Origin: Actinomadura hibisca NBRC 15177
GTDB lineage: Bacteria > Actinomycetota > Actinomycetes > Streptosporangiales > Streptosporangiaceae
Length of the DNA stretch: 43,809 bases
Direction of reading: 5' to 3'
Assembly: GCF_001552635.1 (NCBI RefSeq)
Contig: NZ_BCRO01000083.1
Coordinates: 1-43,809, forward strand
Shown here: positions 9,201 to 16,877 of the stretch, one piece after another
How positions within the stretch are numbered: the stretch's first letter is position 1
How the letters are laid out: each line of letters opens with the position of its first letter
The notes under the pieces: model-generated
Seen by the model: the letters and a program-made list of their open reading frames with translations, nothing else
The model's database searches: none
What the model was told of the DNA's origin: nothing
Made by a program: the position numbers and the translations under genes

Positions 9201-10219
9201 GGCAGGAGGAGATGCTCTGCGAGCTGTACGCCGAGGTGCTCGGCGTGCCGCGCGTCAGCATCGACGACTCCTTCTTCGACCTCGGCGGCCACTCGTTGCT
9301 GGCCGCGCGCCTCATCGGCCGCATCCAGACCGAGTTCGGCGTCGAGCTGAACGTCGGCAACATCTTCGCCGCGCCCACCCCCGCCGAGCTGGCCGACCGG
9401 CTGGAGAGCGGCGGCGACGGCGACGCGCTGGAGATCCTGCTGCCGTTCCGCACCTCCGGCGAGGGCACCCCGCTGTTCTGCTTCCACCCGGCCGGGGGCA
9501 TCGCCTGGTGCTTCTCCGGGCTGATGAAGCACGTCCACGACCGTCCGATCTACGGCGTGCAGGCCCGCAACCTGGCGCGGCGCATCCACCCGGCCGACAC
9601 GCTGGCCGAGATGGCCGCCGAGTACATCGCCGAGATGCGCAAGGCCCGCCCGCACGGTCCCTACGCGCTGCTGGGCTGGTCGTTCGGCGGCGTCATCGCC
9701 CACCACGTCGCCGTCGCCCTGCGCGAGCAGGGCGAGGAGGTCGACCTGCTGGTGATGCTCGACTCCTACCCGAGCGGGGTGTGGGACAAGCTGCCCAGCG
9801 AGGAGGACGCGCTGCGCGCCCTGCTCTACATGGTCGGCCACGACATGTCGGCCGAGCGCGGGCCGCTCGGCCGCGAGCGCGTGATGGAGATCCTCAAGGC
9901 CGAGGGCAGCGCGCTGGCCAACCTGAAGGACTTCACCCCCGCCGCGATGATCGACAACTTCGCGGTCAGCGCCCGGCTGGAGAAGGACGCCGCGTTCGGC
10001 CGCTTCGACGGCGACCTGCTGTTCTTCACCGCCGCGCTCAACCCCGCCGAACTCGGCAAGGGCAAGGCGTCGCCGACCTACCACCTGTGGGAGCCCCACG
10101 TCGGCGGCGAGCTCGTCAACCACGACGTGCAGTGCGAGCACAAGGACATGACCCAGCCCGCCGAGATCGCCGAGATCGGGGCCGTCGTGGACGCGCGCCT
10201 GCGCAGGACGGACCGGTGA
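3242..10219 (+). CDS. Two-module siderophore NRPS, C-A(Thr)-PCP-C-A-PCP-TE (DhbF-like)
   Basis: A 2325-residue NRPS. Approximate domains: C1 15-445 (HHIVMDA, His146-147); A1 460-940; PCP1 with LGGDSL (Ser985); C2 1040-1475 (HHIAGDE, His1159-1160); A2 1486-1975; PCP2 with LGGHSL (Ser2018); thioesterase 2060-2325 with GWSFGG (Ser2147) and His2300. By alignment to PheA, A1 reads D-F-W-N-V-G-M-V-H-K, nearly the bacillibactin threonine code, so threonine is a confident call. A2 reads D-A-W-G-A-G-A-V-N-K, which I cannot assign; context suggests an N-hydroxylated, acylated ornithine or lysine. C1 should join DHB from the aryl carrier protein to Thr. There is no epimerisation or cyclisation domain. 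A2 carries an odd in-frame insertion near residues 1899-1918. The start overlaps the acyltransferase stop (ATGA); the stop overlaps the exporter start. Confidence 0.93.
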   Translation: MTPASMREATPPAPAGALPLTGAQSGVWFAQRLDPGSPAYNTAEYVEIHGPVDPALFERALRRAVAEAEALNVRFGGPADEPWQLVEPGEWPLRRADVGDAPDPRAAAETWMRADLARPVPLVDGPLFTQALITAPGRAFWYQRCHHIVMDAYGYSQLTTRVAEIYTALAAGTEPAETSFRPLRTLVDDEAAYRASDRFAADREYWTARFADRPQVTGMAEGAPVPAHDFLRRTGRVPAAGPNDLAARTRATWPEVMIAGTAAYLHRRTGARDVVLGLPLMGRLGTAAARVPGMVVNVVPLRLEVRPATTAGELVAQTVRALREARKHGRYRGEDLRRDLRLLGEDRRLTGPLINIKPFTPALDFAGCRATTHYLSAGPVDDLTITVHGAAPETGVLPLELDANPRLYGAADLAEHARSLTALLNDFTEGGPDQPIGRLQVTAPGPRSAPQPVQPPTPQNDATLVDLFERRAAETPDAVAVTGAFSYGELNAAANRLAHLLAERGAGPGTFVALTLPRSPDQVTAILAVLKTGAAYVPIDPAYPAERIAATLDDARPVLTVTPDTITEAAGHDPQNLGRALSPDLPAYVIYTSGSTGKPKGVVVPHRAVVRLFTATDHWFGFTRDDVWTLFHSYAFDFSVWELWGALLHGGRLVVVPHETSRSPEAFLRLLEDERVTVLNQTPSAFHQLARADADDPGRALALRYVVFGGEALDLGRLADWYRRHPADAPRLVNMYGITETTVHVTHLEVDPARLTGGSLVGGPIPDLRVHVLDEALTPVAPGRTGEMYVAGAGLAHGYLNRPGLTAERFVADPFGPPGSRMYRSGDLARITPDGLLEFAGRADDQVKIRGFRIEPGEVEAALLARPGVAHAAVVVREDRPGDRRLVAYVVPAPAAALGDLRAQLADLLPAHMVPAAVVELAALPLTVNGKLDRKALPAPDHAAAATGTAPRTEREEALCALFGEVLGVPGAGVDDGFFDLGGDSLLAARLVSRVRAVLGVELGIRTVFETPTVAAIAAALGDTATGRPPLRPEPRPERVPLSPAQRGLWFLHQTGAGATYNVPIALRLTGELDTAALAAALGDVMERHEILRTVFPDDDGTPYQQVLPAAAPLLHRAATGEEFAEAARHVFDLAAEPPIRAVLHQAAPDRQDLLLLLHHIAGDEWSQTRLVGDLAAAYAARRNGCAPDWEPLPVQYADYTLWQRRLPVDEQLAHWEKVLEGLPAELDLPADRPRPVAAGHRGEVVPFTIGPDLHRALAALARDARASLFMAVQAGIAALLTRLGAGTDIPVGTPAAGRTDDALDALVGCFVNPLVLRTDTSGAPGFAALLERVRETDLAAFEHQDVPFERLVEALRPARSLARHPLFQVMLTYWNDDPATAPVLPGLDAEVTMVPTGAAKFDLAFRLVEHAGRDGVEGAVEYSAEMFDRATVEALAARLVRLLEQAVADPARPITELDVLGDAERATILRTWNDTGHDLPPATLPTLFEAQVKRDTGAVAVVTDELELTYAQLNARANRLAHHLVRDRGVRPEDLVGISLPRTADMVVAVLAVMKAGAAYLPLDPEYPADRLAYMRTDARPVHVIDAIDHTDLAGLPDTDPPGPPSVHHAAYVIYTSGSTGRPKGVVVTHAGIADLVATQEQRFGAGPGSRVLHFASLSFDAALWQICIPLLSGGALVICPADKRVPGAPLADFARRHKVTMLGLPPSVLAMFPPEVGLPDGATLAIGAEKVPQDLVARWGRRHRVVNAYGPTEATVNATLWDCDPDASGPVPIGRPDPGTRAYVLDGALRPVPPGVVGELYLAGDGLARGYLGRPGQTAERFVADPYGPPGDRMYRTGDLARWSRDGVLHFAGRADDQVKVRGFRIELGEIESALARQDGVAQAAVIVREDQPPERRVAERGTSEQASATMGAVARLVAYVVPEKEIDERALRAALAAELPDYMVPSAFVTLAALPLTPSEKLDRKALPAPDLTAGTSGRGPRTRQEEMLCELYAEVLGVPRVSIDDSFFDLGGHSLLAARLIGRIQTEFGVELNVGNIFAAPTPAELADRLESGGDGDALEILLPFRTSGEGTPLFCFHPAGGIAWCFSGLMKHVHDRPIYGVQARNLARRIHPADTLAEMAAEYIAEMRKARPHGPYALLGWSFGGVIAHHVAVALREQGEEVDLLVMLDSYPSGVWDKLPSEEDALRALLYMVGHDMSAERGPLGRERVMEILKAEGSALANLKDFTPAAMIDNFAVSARLEKDAAFGRFDGDLLFFTAALNPAELGKGKASPTYHLWEPHVGGELVNHDVQCEHKDMTQPAEIAEIGAVVDARLRRTDR
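8936..8995 (+). repeat. Short in-frame insertion in the second A domain, repeat-like DNA
   Basis: Between A-domain motifs A8 and A10, the usual run from ERR straight into LVAYVVP is interrupted by about 19 residues (VAERGTSEQASATMGAVAR). The DNA, rich in GAGCGAGGAACGAG-type sequence, breaks the local codon bias: CGA, CGA, GGA, AGT, CAA and GCT appear together, whereas flanking codons nearly all end in G or C. The equivalent site in A1 (EDRPGDRRLVAYVVP) has no such insertion. It looks like a small intergenic-type repeat captured in frame. A copy elsewhere in the genome cannot be checked here. Confidence 0.55.
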
Positions 10220-11610
10220 GCGCCCCGCGCGGCCGCGCCGTGGTGTGCGTGGTCTACGTGACCGTGCTGTTCATGGTCGGCATGGACACCACGATCGTGA
10301 ACCTCGCGCTGCCCGCGATCGCCCGCGAGTTCCGCGTCGAGCCCGCCGCGACCGGCGCGGTGGACGTGGCCTACCTGGTCAGCGTCGCGGTGTGCATCCC
10401 GCTGTCGGGCTGGCTGAGCGACCGGTTCGGCGCCAAGCGCGTCTTCCTGGTCGCGCTCACCGCGTTCACCGCCGCGTCGGTGTTGTGCGGGATCGCGGGC
10501 AGCCTGCACGTCCTGATCGCCTCGCGCGTGCTCCAGGGCGTGTCCGGCGGGCTGCTGACCCCGGTCGGCCTCACCCTGCTGTACCTGGCCTACCCGCCCG
10601 AGGAGCGCATCCGGCTGGCCAAGGCCATCGTGCTGCCCGGCGCGCTGGCCCCCACGGTCGGGCCGGTCGTGGGCGGGTTCCTGGTGGAGCACCTGTCGTG
10701 GCGCTGGGGCTTCATGGTCAACGTCCCGGTCGGCGTGCTCGCGCTGGTCATCGGCGCGATCGCGCTCGGCGGGCAGGCCGAGCGGCGGACCCGCCGCTTC
10801 GACGTGCCGGGCTTCCTGCTGATCACGCCCGGCGCGGGCCTGGTGATGTTCGCCCTGAACGCCGGGGCCACCGGCGGCTGGGGCCCGCTCCCGATCGGCC
10901 TCGGCGTGCTCGGCGTCGCGTTGGTCGCCGCGTTCGTGCGCGTCGAGCGCCGCGCCGAAGAGCCCCTGGTGGATCTCGGCGTGTTCGGCGACGCGGCGTT
11001 CCGCGCCGCCGGGACCGCGATGGTGTTCCTGGTGGCCGGGTTCATGGCCGCCGGATACGCCTTCAGCCTGCTGTACCAGCAGGGCCTCGGCGCGTCGCCG
11101 TCGGAGGCGGGGATCGCGATGTTCCCCAAGGCGGTGGGCCTGATGTGCGCCTCGCAGGTCGCCGGGAAGCTCCAGGACCGGTTCGGCGCGGGCCGCGTGG
11201 TCACCTTCTGCATGCTGGGCGCGGCCGCGACGATCGCCGCCACCGACCTGATCACCGCCGGGACGCCGCTGGCCGCCGTCGGCGTCCTGCACCTGGTGAT
11301 GGGCTTCTGCGTCGGCCAGTCGTCCATCCAGCTCCAGATCACCGCGTTCGCGACCATCGGCAAGGCGGCCACCGCCGCCGCCTCCACCGTCTACAACGCC
11401 CAGCGCCTGATGGCCTCGGCGCTCGGGGTCTCCCTGGCCGCCGGGGTCCTGGCCGCCGGGCAGTCCGCCGGCGGGCTCGTCCCGTACCACGCCGCGATGC
11501 TCGTGGCGGCCGGCTGCGCCGTCGTCGCGGCCGCCTTCGCCTACCGGCTCACCAAGGTCGGACCGCCCGCCGCCACGGCGGCCGACGCGGTCCCCGCCAA
11601 GCAGTCCTGA
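10216..11610 (+). CDS. MFS transporter (DHA2-like), probable siderophore exporter
   Basis: A 464-residue polytopic membrane protein of the major facilitator superfamily. The DHA2 drug/proton antiporter motif is visible in the first helix (MDTTIVNLALPAI), followed by the loop motif GWLSDRFGAKRVFLVAL and the antiporter motif C region (GALAPTVGPVVGG). A second half with repeated hydrophobic segments follows. The GTG start overlaps the NRPS stop (GTGA), so it should be translationally coupled to the NRPS. Position and family point to export of the finished siderophore across the cytoplasmic membrane. Substrate is inferred from the operon only. Confidence 0.88.
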   Translation: MSAPRGRAVVCVVYVTVLFMVGMDTTIVNLALPAIAREFRVEPAATGAVDVAYLVSVAVCIPLSGWLSDRFGAKRVFLVALTAFTAASVLCGIAGSLHVLIASRVLQGVSGGLLTPVGLTLLYLAYPPEERIRLAKAIVLPGALAPTVGPVVGGFLVEHLSWRWGFMVNVPVGVLALVIGAIALGGQAERRTRRFDVPGFLLITPGAGLVMFALNAGATGGWGPLPIGLGVLGVALVAAFVRVERRAEEPLVDLGVFGDAAFRAAGTAMVFLVAGFMAAGYAFSLLYQQGLGASPSEAGIAMFPKAVGLMCASQVAGKLQDRFGAGRVVTFCMLGAAATIAATDLITAGTPLAAVGVLHLVMGFCVGQSSIQLQITAFATIGKAATAAASTVYNAQRLMASALGVSLAAGVLAAGQSAGGLVPYHAAMLVAAGCAVVAAAFAYRLTKVGPPAATAADAVPAKQS

Positions 11611-11636
11611 CATCCCCCCAACAAGGAGGCGTTCCA

Positions 11637-12518
11637 TTGTCCGCGCAGAACCAGGCCCCTGTCCGCATGCCCGGATTGCGGGTCCTGACCGTCCTGCGGA
11701 CCGCGCAGGTGACCCCGCGGATGCGGCGCATCACGCTGGGCGGCGACGAGATCGCCGGATTCGGCACCGGACCCAACATCAAGGTGCTGATCCCGCCTCC
11801 CGGCGACCCCGACCCGCAGTGGCCGACCGTCGGGCCGGACGGCCGTAAGGTGTGGCCGCCGGAGGACCGCCGCCCGGCCATCCGCACCTACACCGCGCGC
11901 CGCTACGACGAGGCCGCCGGTGAACTGGACGTGGACTTCGTGCTGCACGGCGACCATGGCGTCGCCTCGCGCTGGGCGGCGCAGGCCAGGCCGGGCGACG
12001 TGCTCGGGATCGCCGGTCCCGGCGGCCGCGTGCACGCCGACGCCGACTGGTACGCCGTCGCGGGCGACCACACCGCGCTGCCCGCCATCGGGAAGATCGT
12101 CGAGGAGCTGCCCGAGCACGCGCGCGGCCACGTCCTGGTGGAGATCCCCGACGCCGGGGAGATCCAGGATCTCAAGCCGCCGCCCGGCGTCGAGCTGCGC
12201 TGGATCATGCGCGACGGCGCCGAGGCCGGGACCACCACCCTGCTGGCGGACGCCGTCCGCGAGCTGCCCTGGCCCACCGACCTGCCCGGCGACCGGATCT
12301 TCGCGTGGGTGGCGGGGGAGTCCTCGGCCGTCCGCGCCATCCGCACCCACGTGCGCGACGAGCGCGGCCTCAACCGCCGCCGCTACCTCGCCATCGGCTA
12401 CTGGAAGCACGGCATGAACGAGACCTCCTACCACGACGAGCACGACAACGACCGGGACGAGGACTACTACAAGGCCGGCCAGGAAGAGCAGGCCGAGCGC
12501 ACCACGGCCGCCTCCTGA
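11637..12518 (+). CDS. Siderophore-interacting protein (SIP/ViuB-type ferric reductase)
   Basis: A 293-residue flavoprotein of the siderophore-interacting family (FAD-binding 9 plus SIP C-terminal domain). It should reduce ferric siderophore in the cytoplasm and so release Fe(II). The FAD signature RTYTAR is at residues 83-88. It is followed by VDFVLHGDHGVASRWAAQ and PGDVLGIAGPGG, then the nucleotide-binding half with PAIGKIVEELP and the FAWVAGE segment. The TTG start at 11637 is chosen because AAGGAGG ends 7 bases before it. The C-terminus is acidic (NDRDEDYYKAGQEEQ). It lies 26 bases after the exporter in the same operon. The family is secure; the electron donor is unknown. Confidence 0.9.
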   Translation: MSAQNQAPVRMPGLRVLTVLRTAQVTPRMRRITLGGDEIAGFGTGPNIKVLIPPPGDPDPQWPTVGPDGRKVWPPEDRRPAIRTYTARRYDEAAGELDVDFVLHGDHGVASRWAAQARPGDVLGIAGPGGRVHADADWYAVAGDHTALPAIGKIVEELPEHARGHVLVEIPDAGEIQDLKPPPGVELRWIMRDGAEAGTTTLLADAVRELPWPTDLPGDRIFAWVAGESSAVRAIRTHVRDERGLNRRRYLAIGYWKHGMNETSYHDEHDNDRDEDYYKAGQEEQAERTTAAS

Positions 12519-12565
12519 ACCCGCCGGCCCCGCCCCCCGCACCCCCCGAAAGCGAAGGAGTCTCC

Positions 12566-13873
12566 GTGTCCCAGCCGGGAGACCGCACCTACGACCTCGT
12601 CGGCGTGGGCTTCGGTCCCGCCAACCTCGCCCTGGCCATCGCCATCGAGGAGCACAACGCCCAGGCCGCGCCCGAGGCGCGCATCGACGCCCTGTTCGTG
12701 GAGCGCCAGCCGCGCTTCGGATGGCACCGCGGCATGCTCATCGACGGCGCGACCATGCAGGTGTCCTTCCTGAAGGACCTGGTCACGATGCGGAACCCGA
12801 CCAGCGACTTCTCGTTCCTCAGCTACCTGCAGGACCGGGACCGGCTGGTCGACTTCATCAACCACAAGACCTTCTTCCCGACCCGCACCGAGTTCCACGA
12901 CTACTTCTCCTGGGCCGCCGACCGGGTGTCCCACCTGGTCGCCTACGACGGCGAGGCCGTCGCGGTCCAGCCGGTCGCGGGCGACGGCGGGCGGGTCGCC
13001 GAGGTGGAGCTGGTCCTGCGCGACGGCCGCGCGCTGCGCGCCCGCAACCTAGTGATCACCGGCGGGCTCCAGCCGTGCATGCCCGAGGGCGTGCGGCAGT
13101 CCGAGCGCGTCTGGCACAACCAGGGCTTCCTGACGCGGCTGGCCGAGTACACCGGGCCCGCGCCGAAGCGGTGGACGGTGGTGGGCGCGGGCCAGAGCGC
13201 CGCCGAGGTCACCGAGTACCTGCACCGCACCTACCCCGACGCCGAGATCTGCTCGGTGTTCACCCGCTACGGCTACAGCCCCGCCGACGACAGCCCGTTC
13301 GCCAACCGCATCTTCGACCCCGAGGCGGTGGACCTGTTCCACGGCGCGCCCGAGACGGTGAAGCGGCGGCTGTTCGACTACCACCGGGGCACCAACTACT
13401 CGGTGGTGGACATGGACCTCATCGAGGAGCTGTACCGCCGCGTCTACCAGGAGAAGGTCGCGGGCGTCGAGCGCCTCAAGATGCTCAACGCCCGCGAGGT
13501 GCTGGACGTGCGCGAGGTCCCCGGCGGGGCCCGCACCACCTACGAGTTCCTGCCGACCGGTGAACGGGTCGTGCTCGACTCCGACATCGTGGTGTGCGCC
13601 ACCGGGTACCGGCCCTTCGACGCGCTCGGGCTGCTCGGCCCGGCCGCCGAGTTGTGCCTGCGCGACGAGATGGGCCGCGTGCAGGTGAAGCGTGACTACC
13701 GCGTCGCCACCGACCCGGCGCTCACCGCCGGGATCTACCTCCAGGGCGGCACCGAGCACACGCACGGCATCACCTCGTCGCTGCTGTCCAACGCGGCCGT
13801 CCGCGCGGGCGAGATCCTGGGATCGCTGCTGGCCGGACGCGTCCCCGCCACGGAGGCGCTGCCCGTCCACTAG
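12566..13873 (+). CDS. L-ornithine N5-monooxygenase-like N-hydroxylase
   Basis: A 435-residue flavin-dependent N-hydroxylating monooxygenase (SidA/PvdA/IucD family). It uses FAD, NADPH and O2 to hydroxylate the side-chain amine of ornithine or lysine, the first step to a hydroxamate. Visible motifs are FAD-binding GVGFGPANLALA (from residue 13), substrate region VSFLKDLVTMRNPTSDFSF, DFINHKTFFPTRTEFHDYF, the NADPH site VVGAGQSAAEV (about 206-216) and ATGYRP (about 345). The DFINHK-x-FPTR-EFHDY stretch is nearer to ornithine than lysine enzymes, but this is a judgement from memory. The GTG at 12566 has GAAGGAG 5 bases upstream. It is the last gene of the NRPS operon. Its product is the likely substrate of the GNAT at 2604. 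Confidence 0.9.
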   Translation: MSQPGDRTYDLVGVGFGPANLALAIAIEEHNAQAAPEARIDALFVERQPRFGWHRGMLIDGATMQVSFLKDLVTMRNPTSDFSFLSYLQDRDRLVDFINHKTFFPTRTEFHDYFSWAADRVSHLVAYDGEAVAVQPVAGDGGRVAEVELVLRDGRALRARNLVITGGLQPCMPEGVRQSERVWHNQGFLTRLAEYTGPAPKRWTVVGAGQSAAEVTEYLHRTYPDAEICSVFTRYGYSPADDSPFANRIFDPEAVDLFHGAPETVKRRLFDYHRGTNYSVVDMDLIEELYRRVYQEKVAGVERLKMLNAREVLDVREVPGGARTTYEFLPTGERVVLDSDIVVCATGYRPFDALGLLGPAAELCLRDEMGRVQVKRDYRVATDPALTAGIYLQGGTEHTHGITSSLLSNAAVRAGEILGSLLAGRVPATEALPVH

Positions 13874-13944
13874 ACGAGCCGCACCTTCACCCCCGCCGCC
13901 CGGAGCTCCTTGACCGCTCCGGGCGGCGCGGTCGTATCGGTCAC
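13870..13944 (-). pseudogene. Possible remnant of a DeoR-family regulator C-terminus
   Basis: On the minus strand a short frame ends in VTDTTAPPGAV...LRAAGVKVRLV followed by a stop overlapping the hydroxylase stop. The pattern VTD-x2-APP-x3-LRAAGV-V-LV is typical of the last 25 residues of DeoR-family sugar regulators. No DeoR helix-turn-helix or effector domain is present upstream in any minus frame, so at most a gene tail survives. A chance resemblance remains possible. Confidence 0.35.
13895..13927. terminator. Hairpin after the N-hydroxylase gene, possible terminator
   Basis: Perfect 11-bp arms (13895-13905 and 13917-13927) around an 11-base loop lie about 20 bases after the end of the NRPS operon. 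There is no T-run. It could terminate the operon, though the sequence also falls inside the possible DeoR remnant. Confidence 0.5.
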
Positions 13945-14136
13945 CCTCTGTTCGCCTGTCGTTGGCCGCACATGGCCAGCGGGCTCGTCGGCGCCTCCTG
14001 ACCAGGGGACGCTGGGCGTGGTTGTCAGACGGTTCACAAACCCCGCCGCCGATTGTTGTCCGGCGCGCATGGCCGCGGGCGGGGTCCGTCACCGAGAGTC
14101 CGGGGGTCGTCCTCGACGTCGAGGTGAAGGTGGCCG

Positions 14137-15855
14137 ATGGATTCCGATTTCGATGTGATCGTGGTGGGCTCCGGATTCGGCGGCAGCGTCACCGCGCTGC
14201 GCCTGGCCGAGAAGGGCTACCGGGTGGCGGTGCTGGAGGCGGGCCGCCGGTTCGAGGACGCGGACCTGCCCAAGACCTCCTGGCGGTTGCGCCGCTACGT
14301 CTGGGCGCCGCGGCTCGGGCTGCGCGGCATCCAGCGGATCCATCTGGTGCGCGGTGAGGCGGGCGTGCTGGTGCTGGCCGGGGCCGGGGTCGGCGGTGGT
14401 TCGCTGGTGTACGCCAACACTCTGTACGTGCCGCCGCGCCCGTTCTTCACCGACCGGCAGTGGGGCCACATCACCGACTGGCAGGACGAGCTGAGGCCGT
14501 TCTACGACCAGGCCGAGCGGATGCTCGGCGTGACGGTGAACCCGATCGTCACGCCCGCCGACGAGGCCATGAAGAAGGTCGCCGAGCGCATGGGCGTCGG
14601 CGACACCTTCCACGCGACGCCCGTCGGGGTGTTCTTCGGCGACGGCGCCCCCGGCGCGCCGAGCCCCGACCCCTACTTCGGCGGCGCGGGCCCGAGCCGC
14701 AACGCCTGCACCGCGTGCGGGTCCTGCATGGTCGGCTGCAAGTCCAACGCCAAGAACACCCTCACCAAGAACTACCTCTACCTGGCCGAGCAGGCGGGCG
14801 TCACGGTCATCCCCGACACCACCGTCACCGCCGTCGCGCCGCGCGCGGGCGGCGGCTACGAGATCACCGCCGTCCGGGCCGGGGCGCTGCCCGGACGCCG
14901 CCGCCGGACCCTGACCGCCGGACAGGTCGTGCTGGCCGCCGGGACCTACGGCACCCAGCGCCTGCTGCACCGCATGCGCGCCACCGGCCGGCTGCCGGGG
15001 TTGTCGCCCCGGCTGGGCGAGCTGACCCGCACCAACTCCGAGGCGCTGCTGGGCGTGGAGCGCATGACCGGCTGGCACCGCAAGGGCGACGTGGACCACG
15101 GCACCGGCCTGGCCATCACCTCCTCCTTCCACCCCGACGAGCGCACCCACATCGAGCCCACCCGCTACGGCGCGGGCAACAACGCCATGGGCCTGATCCG
15201 CACGCTGCTCATCGACGGCGGCGGCAGGCCGCGCTGGCTGAAGTTCCTCGGCGCGGCGGCCCGGCAGCCCGGCACCATCCTGCGCGGGTTGTCGCTGAGG
15301 GACTGGGCCAAGCGCACCGTCATCGCGCTGGTCATGCAGACCTCCGACAACTCCGTCACCGTGACGGAGCGGCGGGGCCTGTTCGGGGGCCGCCGCCTGA
15401 CCGCCGGGCACGGCGTCGGCGAGCCCAACCCGACGTGGATCCCGATCGCGCACGACGCGACCCGGATGCTCGCCGAGGAACTGGACGCCACACCGGGCGG
15501 CACCTGGTTCGACCTGTTCGACATCCCGACCACCGCGCACTTCATCGGCGGCTGCGTCATCGGCGACTCGCCGGAGAACGGCGTCATCGACCCCTACCAC
15601 CGCGTGTACGGGCACCCGGGCCTACACGTGGTGGACGGCTCGGCGATCTCGGCCAACCTCGGCGTGAACCCGTCGCTGACCATCACCGCGCAGGCCGAGC
15701 GCGCCATGGCGTTCTGGCCCAACCGGGGCGAGGAGGATCCGCGCCCCGGACCCGGCAAGCCCTACGAGCGGCTCGTCCCCGTCGCGCCGCGCCGCCCCGC
15801 CGTGCCCGCGCACGCGCCCGCCGCGCTGCGGGTGGTGAAGGCGGAGGGCGCGTGA
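14137..15855 (+). CDS. GMC-family FAD oxidoreductase (ChoD-like)
   Basis: A 572-residue flavoprotein of the glucose-methanol-choline family, closest in layout to the actinobacterial ChoD (cholesterol-oxidase-like) group. An N-terminal Rossmann motif VVGSGFGGSVTALRLAEKG binds FAD. A four-cysteine stretch CTACGSCMVGC near residues 190-201 is typical of this subgroup. The C-terminus has the GMC signature with NLGVNPSLTITAQAERA. The ATG at 14137 follows GAGGTGAAGG. It has its own upstream region and is convergent with the oxidoreductase at 15866. It lies between the two halves of the siderophore locus but has no obvious role there. The substrate cannot be assigned; a sterol or other hydrophobic alcohol is the family expectation. 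Confidence 0.85.
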   Translation: MDSDFDVIVVGSGFGGSVTALRLAEKGYRVAVLEAGRRFEDADLPKTSWRLRRYVWAPRLGLRGIQRIHLVRGEAGVLVLAGAGVGGGSLVYANTLYVPPRPFFTDRQWGHITDWQDELRPFYDQAERMLGVTVNPIVTPADEAMKKVAERMGVGDTFHATPVGVFFGDGAPGAPSPDPYFGGAGPSRNACTACGSCMVGCKSNAKNTLTKNYLYLAEQAGVTVIPDTTVTAVAPRAGGGYEITAVRAGALPGRRRRTLTAGQVVLAAGTYGTQRLLHRMRATGRLPGLSPRLGELTRTNSEALLGVERMTGWHRKGDVDHGTGLAITSSFHPDERTHIEPTRYGAGNNAMGLIRTLLIDGGGRPRWLKFLGAAARQPGTILRGLSLRDWAKRTVIALVMQTSDNSVTVTERRGLFGGRRLTAGHGVGEPNPTWIPIAHDATRMLAEELDATPGGTWFDLFDIPTTAHFIGGCVIGDSPENGVIDPYHRVYGHPGLHVVDGSAISANLGVNPSLTITAQAERAMAFWPNRGEEDPRPGPGKPYERLVPVAPRRPAVPAHAPAALRVVKAEGA

Positions 15856-15865
15856 CCGGCCACCC

Positions 15866-16804
15866 TCACAGCAGGGCGATGACGGCGGCGAACTCCTCCA
15901 TCAGGTGGTCGGGGACCAGGTAGTAGGAGAAGCCGTAGCGGTCGCGGCGTTCGACGATCTGACCGGCGATGTGCTCGGGCGGGCCCACGAACTGCGACGG
16001 CATCTCCAGCACCAGGTCGGTGGAGGAGGTGCCCCAGCCACGCGTCACCGCCACCTTGGCGGCCGTCGAGCGCGGGTCGGCGCCGAAGACGGGGGTGACC
16101 AGCATGCTCAGCTCCACCGCACGGCCGTCGGCGGCCTCCCGCACCCGCTCCACCTTGCGGGCGATGGTGCCGGGCAGCCGCTCGGTGATCTCCTCGGAGA
16201 TCCTCCCCTCGGGCAGGGCGCGCGGCAGGACGCCGACGATGTCGGCGCAGCGGCCCGCCAGGGCCAGCATCCGGGGGCTGCCCGCGCCGACCAGCAGCGG
16301 CGGACGCCGCTCCGGGACCGGGAACACCGCCAGGTCGCGGACCGCGTAGTGCTCGCCGGTGAAGGTGACCTTCTCGCCGTCCAGCAGGCCGCGCAGCAGG
16401 CGCAGCGACTCGGCGAGCCGGTCCACGCGCACGCCCGCCGGGTCGAACGCCAGCCCTCCGCGCTCGTACTCGTCGCGCAGCCAGCCCGCGCCGACGCCCA
16501 GCTCGAACCGGCCGCCCGACGCCTGGTCCAGTGTGGCGGCCTCCTTCGCCAGCAGCACCGGGTGCCGGTAGTCGTTGGCGAGCACCAGCGTGCCCAGACG
16601 CAACGTCCGGGTGGCGCAGGCGGCGGCGGTGAGGGCGATCAGGGGAGCGGGCTGGTCGCCGAAGGGCTCGGCCACGAAGTGGTCGCGCAACGTCAGGGTG
16701 GCGTAGCCGAGTTCCTCGGCGCGGCGGGCGGTCCTGACCAGGTCTTCGACGGTCCGGGCGGATTCGGCGACGACACCGAAACGCAGCGGCGGGATGGCGT
16801 TCAT
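15866..16804 (-). CDS. LLM-class, probably F420-dependent oxidoreductase
   Basis: A 312-residue member of the luciferase-like monooxygenase superfamily, matching the actinobacterial F420-dependent subgroup in pattern: FGVVAESARTVEDLVRTARRAEELGYATLTLRDHF, then LRLGTLVLANDYRHPVLLAKEAATLD-x-ASGGRFELGVGAGW, and PPLLVGAGSPRMLALAGR. The SGGRFELGVGAGW block is the strongest family marker. The ATG at 16804 has GAAGG just upstream on the minus strand. It is convergent with the GMC oxidoreductase (10 bases apart) and lies 73 bases downstream of the esterase gene on the same strand, so it may be read with the uptake operon. The substrate is unknown, and F420 rather than FMN use is inferred from the subgroup. 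Confidence 0.8.
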   Translation of the reverse strand: MNAIPPLRFGVVAESARTVEDLVRTARRAEELGYATLTLRDHFVAEPFGDQPAPLIALTAAACATRTLRLGTLVLANDYRHPVLLAKEAATLDQASGGRFELGVGAGWLRDEYERGGLAFDPAGVRVDRLAESLRLLRGLLDGEKVTFTGEHYAVRDLAVFPVPERRPPLLVGAGSPRMLALAGRCADIVGVLPRALPEGRISEEITERLPGTIARKVERVREAADGRAVELSMLVTPVFGADPRSTAAKVAVTRGWGTSSTDLVLEMPSQFVGPPEHIAGQIVERRDRYGFSYYLVPDHLMEEFAAVIALL

Positions 16805-16877
16805 GCCTTCATGCTGCGGGGCGGGGGACCAGCCGTGCTGGCAGGAATCCGACGTCAGGTTGCCAGGACCAGGCTGC

